Shown: piece by piece, positions 21,631 to 22,245 of the stretch | How positions within the stretch are numbered: the stretch's first letter is position 1 | Layout of the letters: each line of letters opens with the position of its first letter | Made by a program: the position numbers and the translations under genes | DNA from: JBCBSP01 sp964550935 | Lineage (GTDB): Bacteria; Pseudomonadota; Alphaproteobacteria; Caulobacterales; Maricaulaceae | Assembly (NCBI GenBank): GCA_964550935.1 | Contig: CAZKBB010000047.1 | Location: 1 to 22,245, forward strand | DNA: 22,245 nt | Reading direction: 5' to 3' | Notes under the pieces: model-generated | Told to the model about the DNA's origin: nothing | Database searches by the model: none | What the model saw: the letters and a program-made list of their open reading frames with translations, nothing else

Positions 21631-22245
21631 ATGCGCATCGCCGTGCCCGCCGAACGCCGTGAGGGCGAAACCCGCGTCGCTGCGACGCCTGACAGCGTCA
21701 AAGCCCTGATCAAGGCCGGCGCGGAAGTCGCCGTGGAGCGCGGCGCCGGCGCGCACGCGGATTTTCCCGACGCCGCCTATGAAGAAGCCGGCGCCAAGGT
21801 CGGAACCCTGGCTGCGACCATGAAGGGGGCCCAGGCGGTCTATTGCGTGCGCCGGCCCGACGACAAGACCTTCAAGGCGATCCCCGAGGGCGCGCTTCTG
21901 GTGGGCCTGGTCGAGCCCCATGGCGACAAGGCCTTCGCCAAGGCCTGCGCAGAGGCGAAGATCAATGCGCTGGCGATGGAGTTCACCCCGCGCATCACGC
22001 GCGCCCAGTCCATGGACGCGCTGTCCTCCCAGTCGAACCTGGCCGGCTATCGCGCCGTGATCGAGGCGTCCGCGCTCTACCGGCGCGCCTTCCCGATGAT
22101 GATGACCGCGGCCGGCACCGTGCCCGCGGCGAAGGTCTTCGTGATGGGCGCGGGGGTGGCCGGACTTCAGGCGATCGCAACCGCGCGCCGGCTCGGCGCG
22201 ATGGTCTCGGCCACCGACGTGCGCCCGGCCGCGAAGGAGCAGGTC
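21631..22245 (+). CDS. pntA: NAD(P) transhydrogenase subunit alpha PntA (5' part, truncated by window edge)
   Basis: This subunit carries the NAD(H)-binding domain of the proton-translocating transhydrogenase, which makes NADPH from NADH using the proton motive force. The first 205 residues are present and open to the edge. They show MRIAVPAERREGETRVAATP (1-20) of the AlaDH/PNT N-terminal domain, FTPRITRAQSMDALSSQSNL (118-137), and the Rossmann motif VMGAGVAGLQAIATARRLGA (171-190) with the following acidic Asp196. ATG 21631 has a strong Shine-Dalgarno, GAGGAG at about 5 nt. The membrane subunits (pntAB, pntB) are expected to the right. The 148 nt upstream hold no clear promoter. Confidence 0.95.
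   Translation, partial: MRIAVPAERREGETRVAATPDSVKALIKAGAEVAVERGAGAHADFPDAAYEEAGAKVGTLAATMKGAQAVYCVRRPDDKTFKAIPEGALLVGLVEPHGDKAFAKACAEAKINALAMEFTPRITRAQSMDALSSQSNLAGYRAVIEASALYRRAFPMMMTAAGTVPAAKVFVMGAGVAGLQAIATARRLGAMVSATDVRPAAKEQV

Overview
The window is GC-rich (roughly 70% G+C), densely coded bacterial DNA. Its gene content points to a stalk-forming or dimorphic alphaproteobacterium of the Caulobacterales/Maricaulales (Hyphomonadaceae-like) type. The evidence is a GapR (DUF2312) nucleoid protein three genes from a TacA-type sigma-54 response regulator, a MotA without an adjacent MotB, a cbb3 oxidase, a complete bufferin (bufABCD) operon and an aa3 subunit IV-like gene in front of a proton-translocating transhydrogenase. 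This placement is inferred from remembered families and synteny; no search was run.

Layout. 1-1822: the 5' part of ccoN (minus) faces away from a TauE/SafE/DsbD_2-type membrane protein carrying an HCLAMCGG motif, a likely copper or oxidase-assembly factor. 1819-2724: a WecG/TagA/CpsF (GT26) glycosyltransferase, convergent with it and sharing a CTAG as both stop codons. 2859-3245: a small secreted Cys-containing protein whose 3' end runs antisense into mnmC. 3081-6183 (minus): bifunctional mnmC, a small PLDc_N-like membrane protein and motA. 6184-6493: a structured intergenic region. 6494-9026 (plus): bufA-bufB-bufC-bufD, encoding a copper-binding RiPP precursor, its MNIO modifying enzyme, the partner protein and a DoxX membrane protein; an MFS exporter follows (9066-10364).

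10365-11413 is a sharply AT-richer island. It holds a previously uncalled 51-codon ORF for a single-span membrane protein (10496-10651) and a convergent potassium-channel-like gene (10665-11351) with an inverted repeat over its translation start. 11414-12631 (minus) is a MltB-family lytic transglycosylase with a C-terminal peptidoglycan-binding domain.

12816-16022 (plus): rpmJ (zinc-free L36), a YihX-like HAD hydrolase, a TPR lipoprotein-like/secreted protein, an alpha/beta hydrolase and a translationally coupled uncharacterised protein. 16108-18380 (plus): gapR, a charged unknown protein and a sodium/solute symporter, which meet tacA (18385-19854, minus) end to end. 20148-21074 is a second alpha/beta hydrolase. 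21192-22245 is an aa3 subunit IV-like membrane protein followed by pntA (cut by the window edge).

Most notable: the bufferin operon; the low-GC small-protein/ion-channel island; an identical 16-bp hairpin (GCTCCGTCGCGGGAGC) just upstream of both ccoN and the aa3 subunit IV-like gene; a 13-bp-stem hairpin beside a CtrA-like box between motA and bufA; and 13-bp tandem repeats abutting a good promoter before rpmJ. I saw no tRNA, rRNA, CRISPR array, insertion sequence or phage gene.
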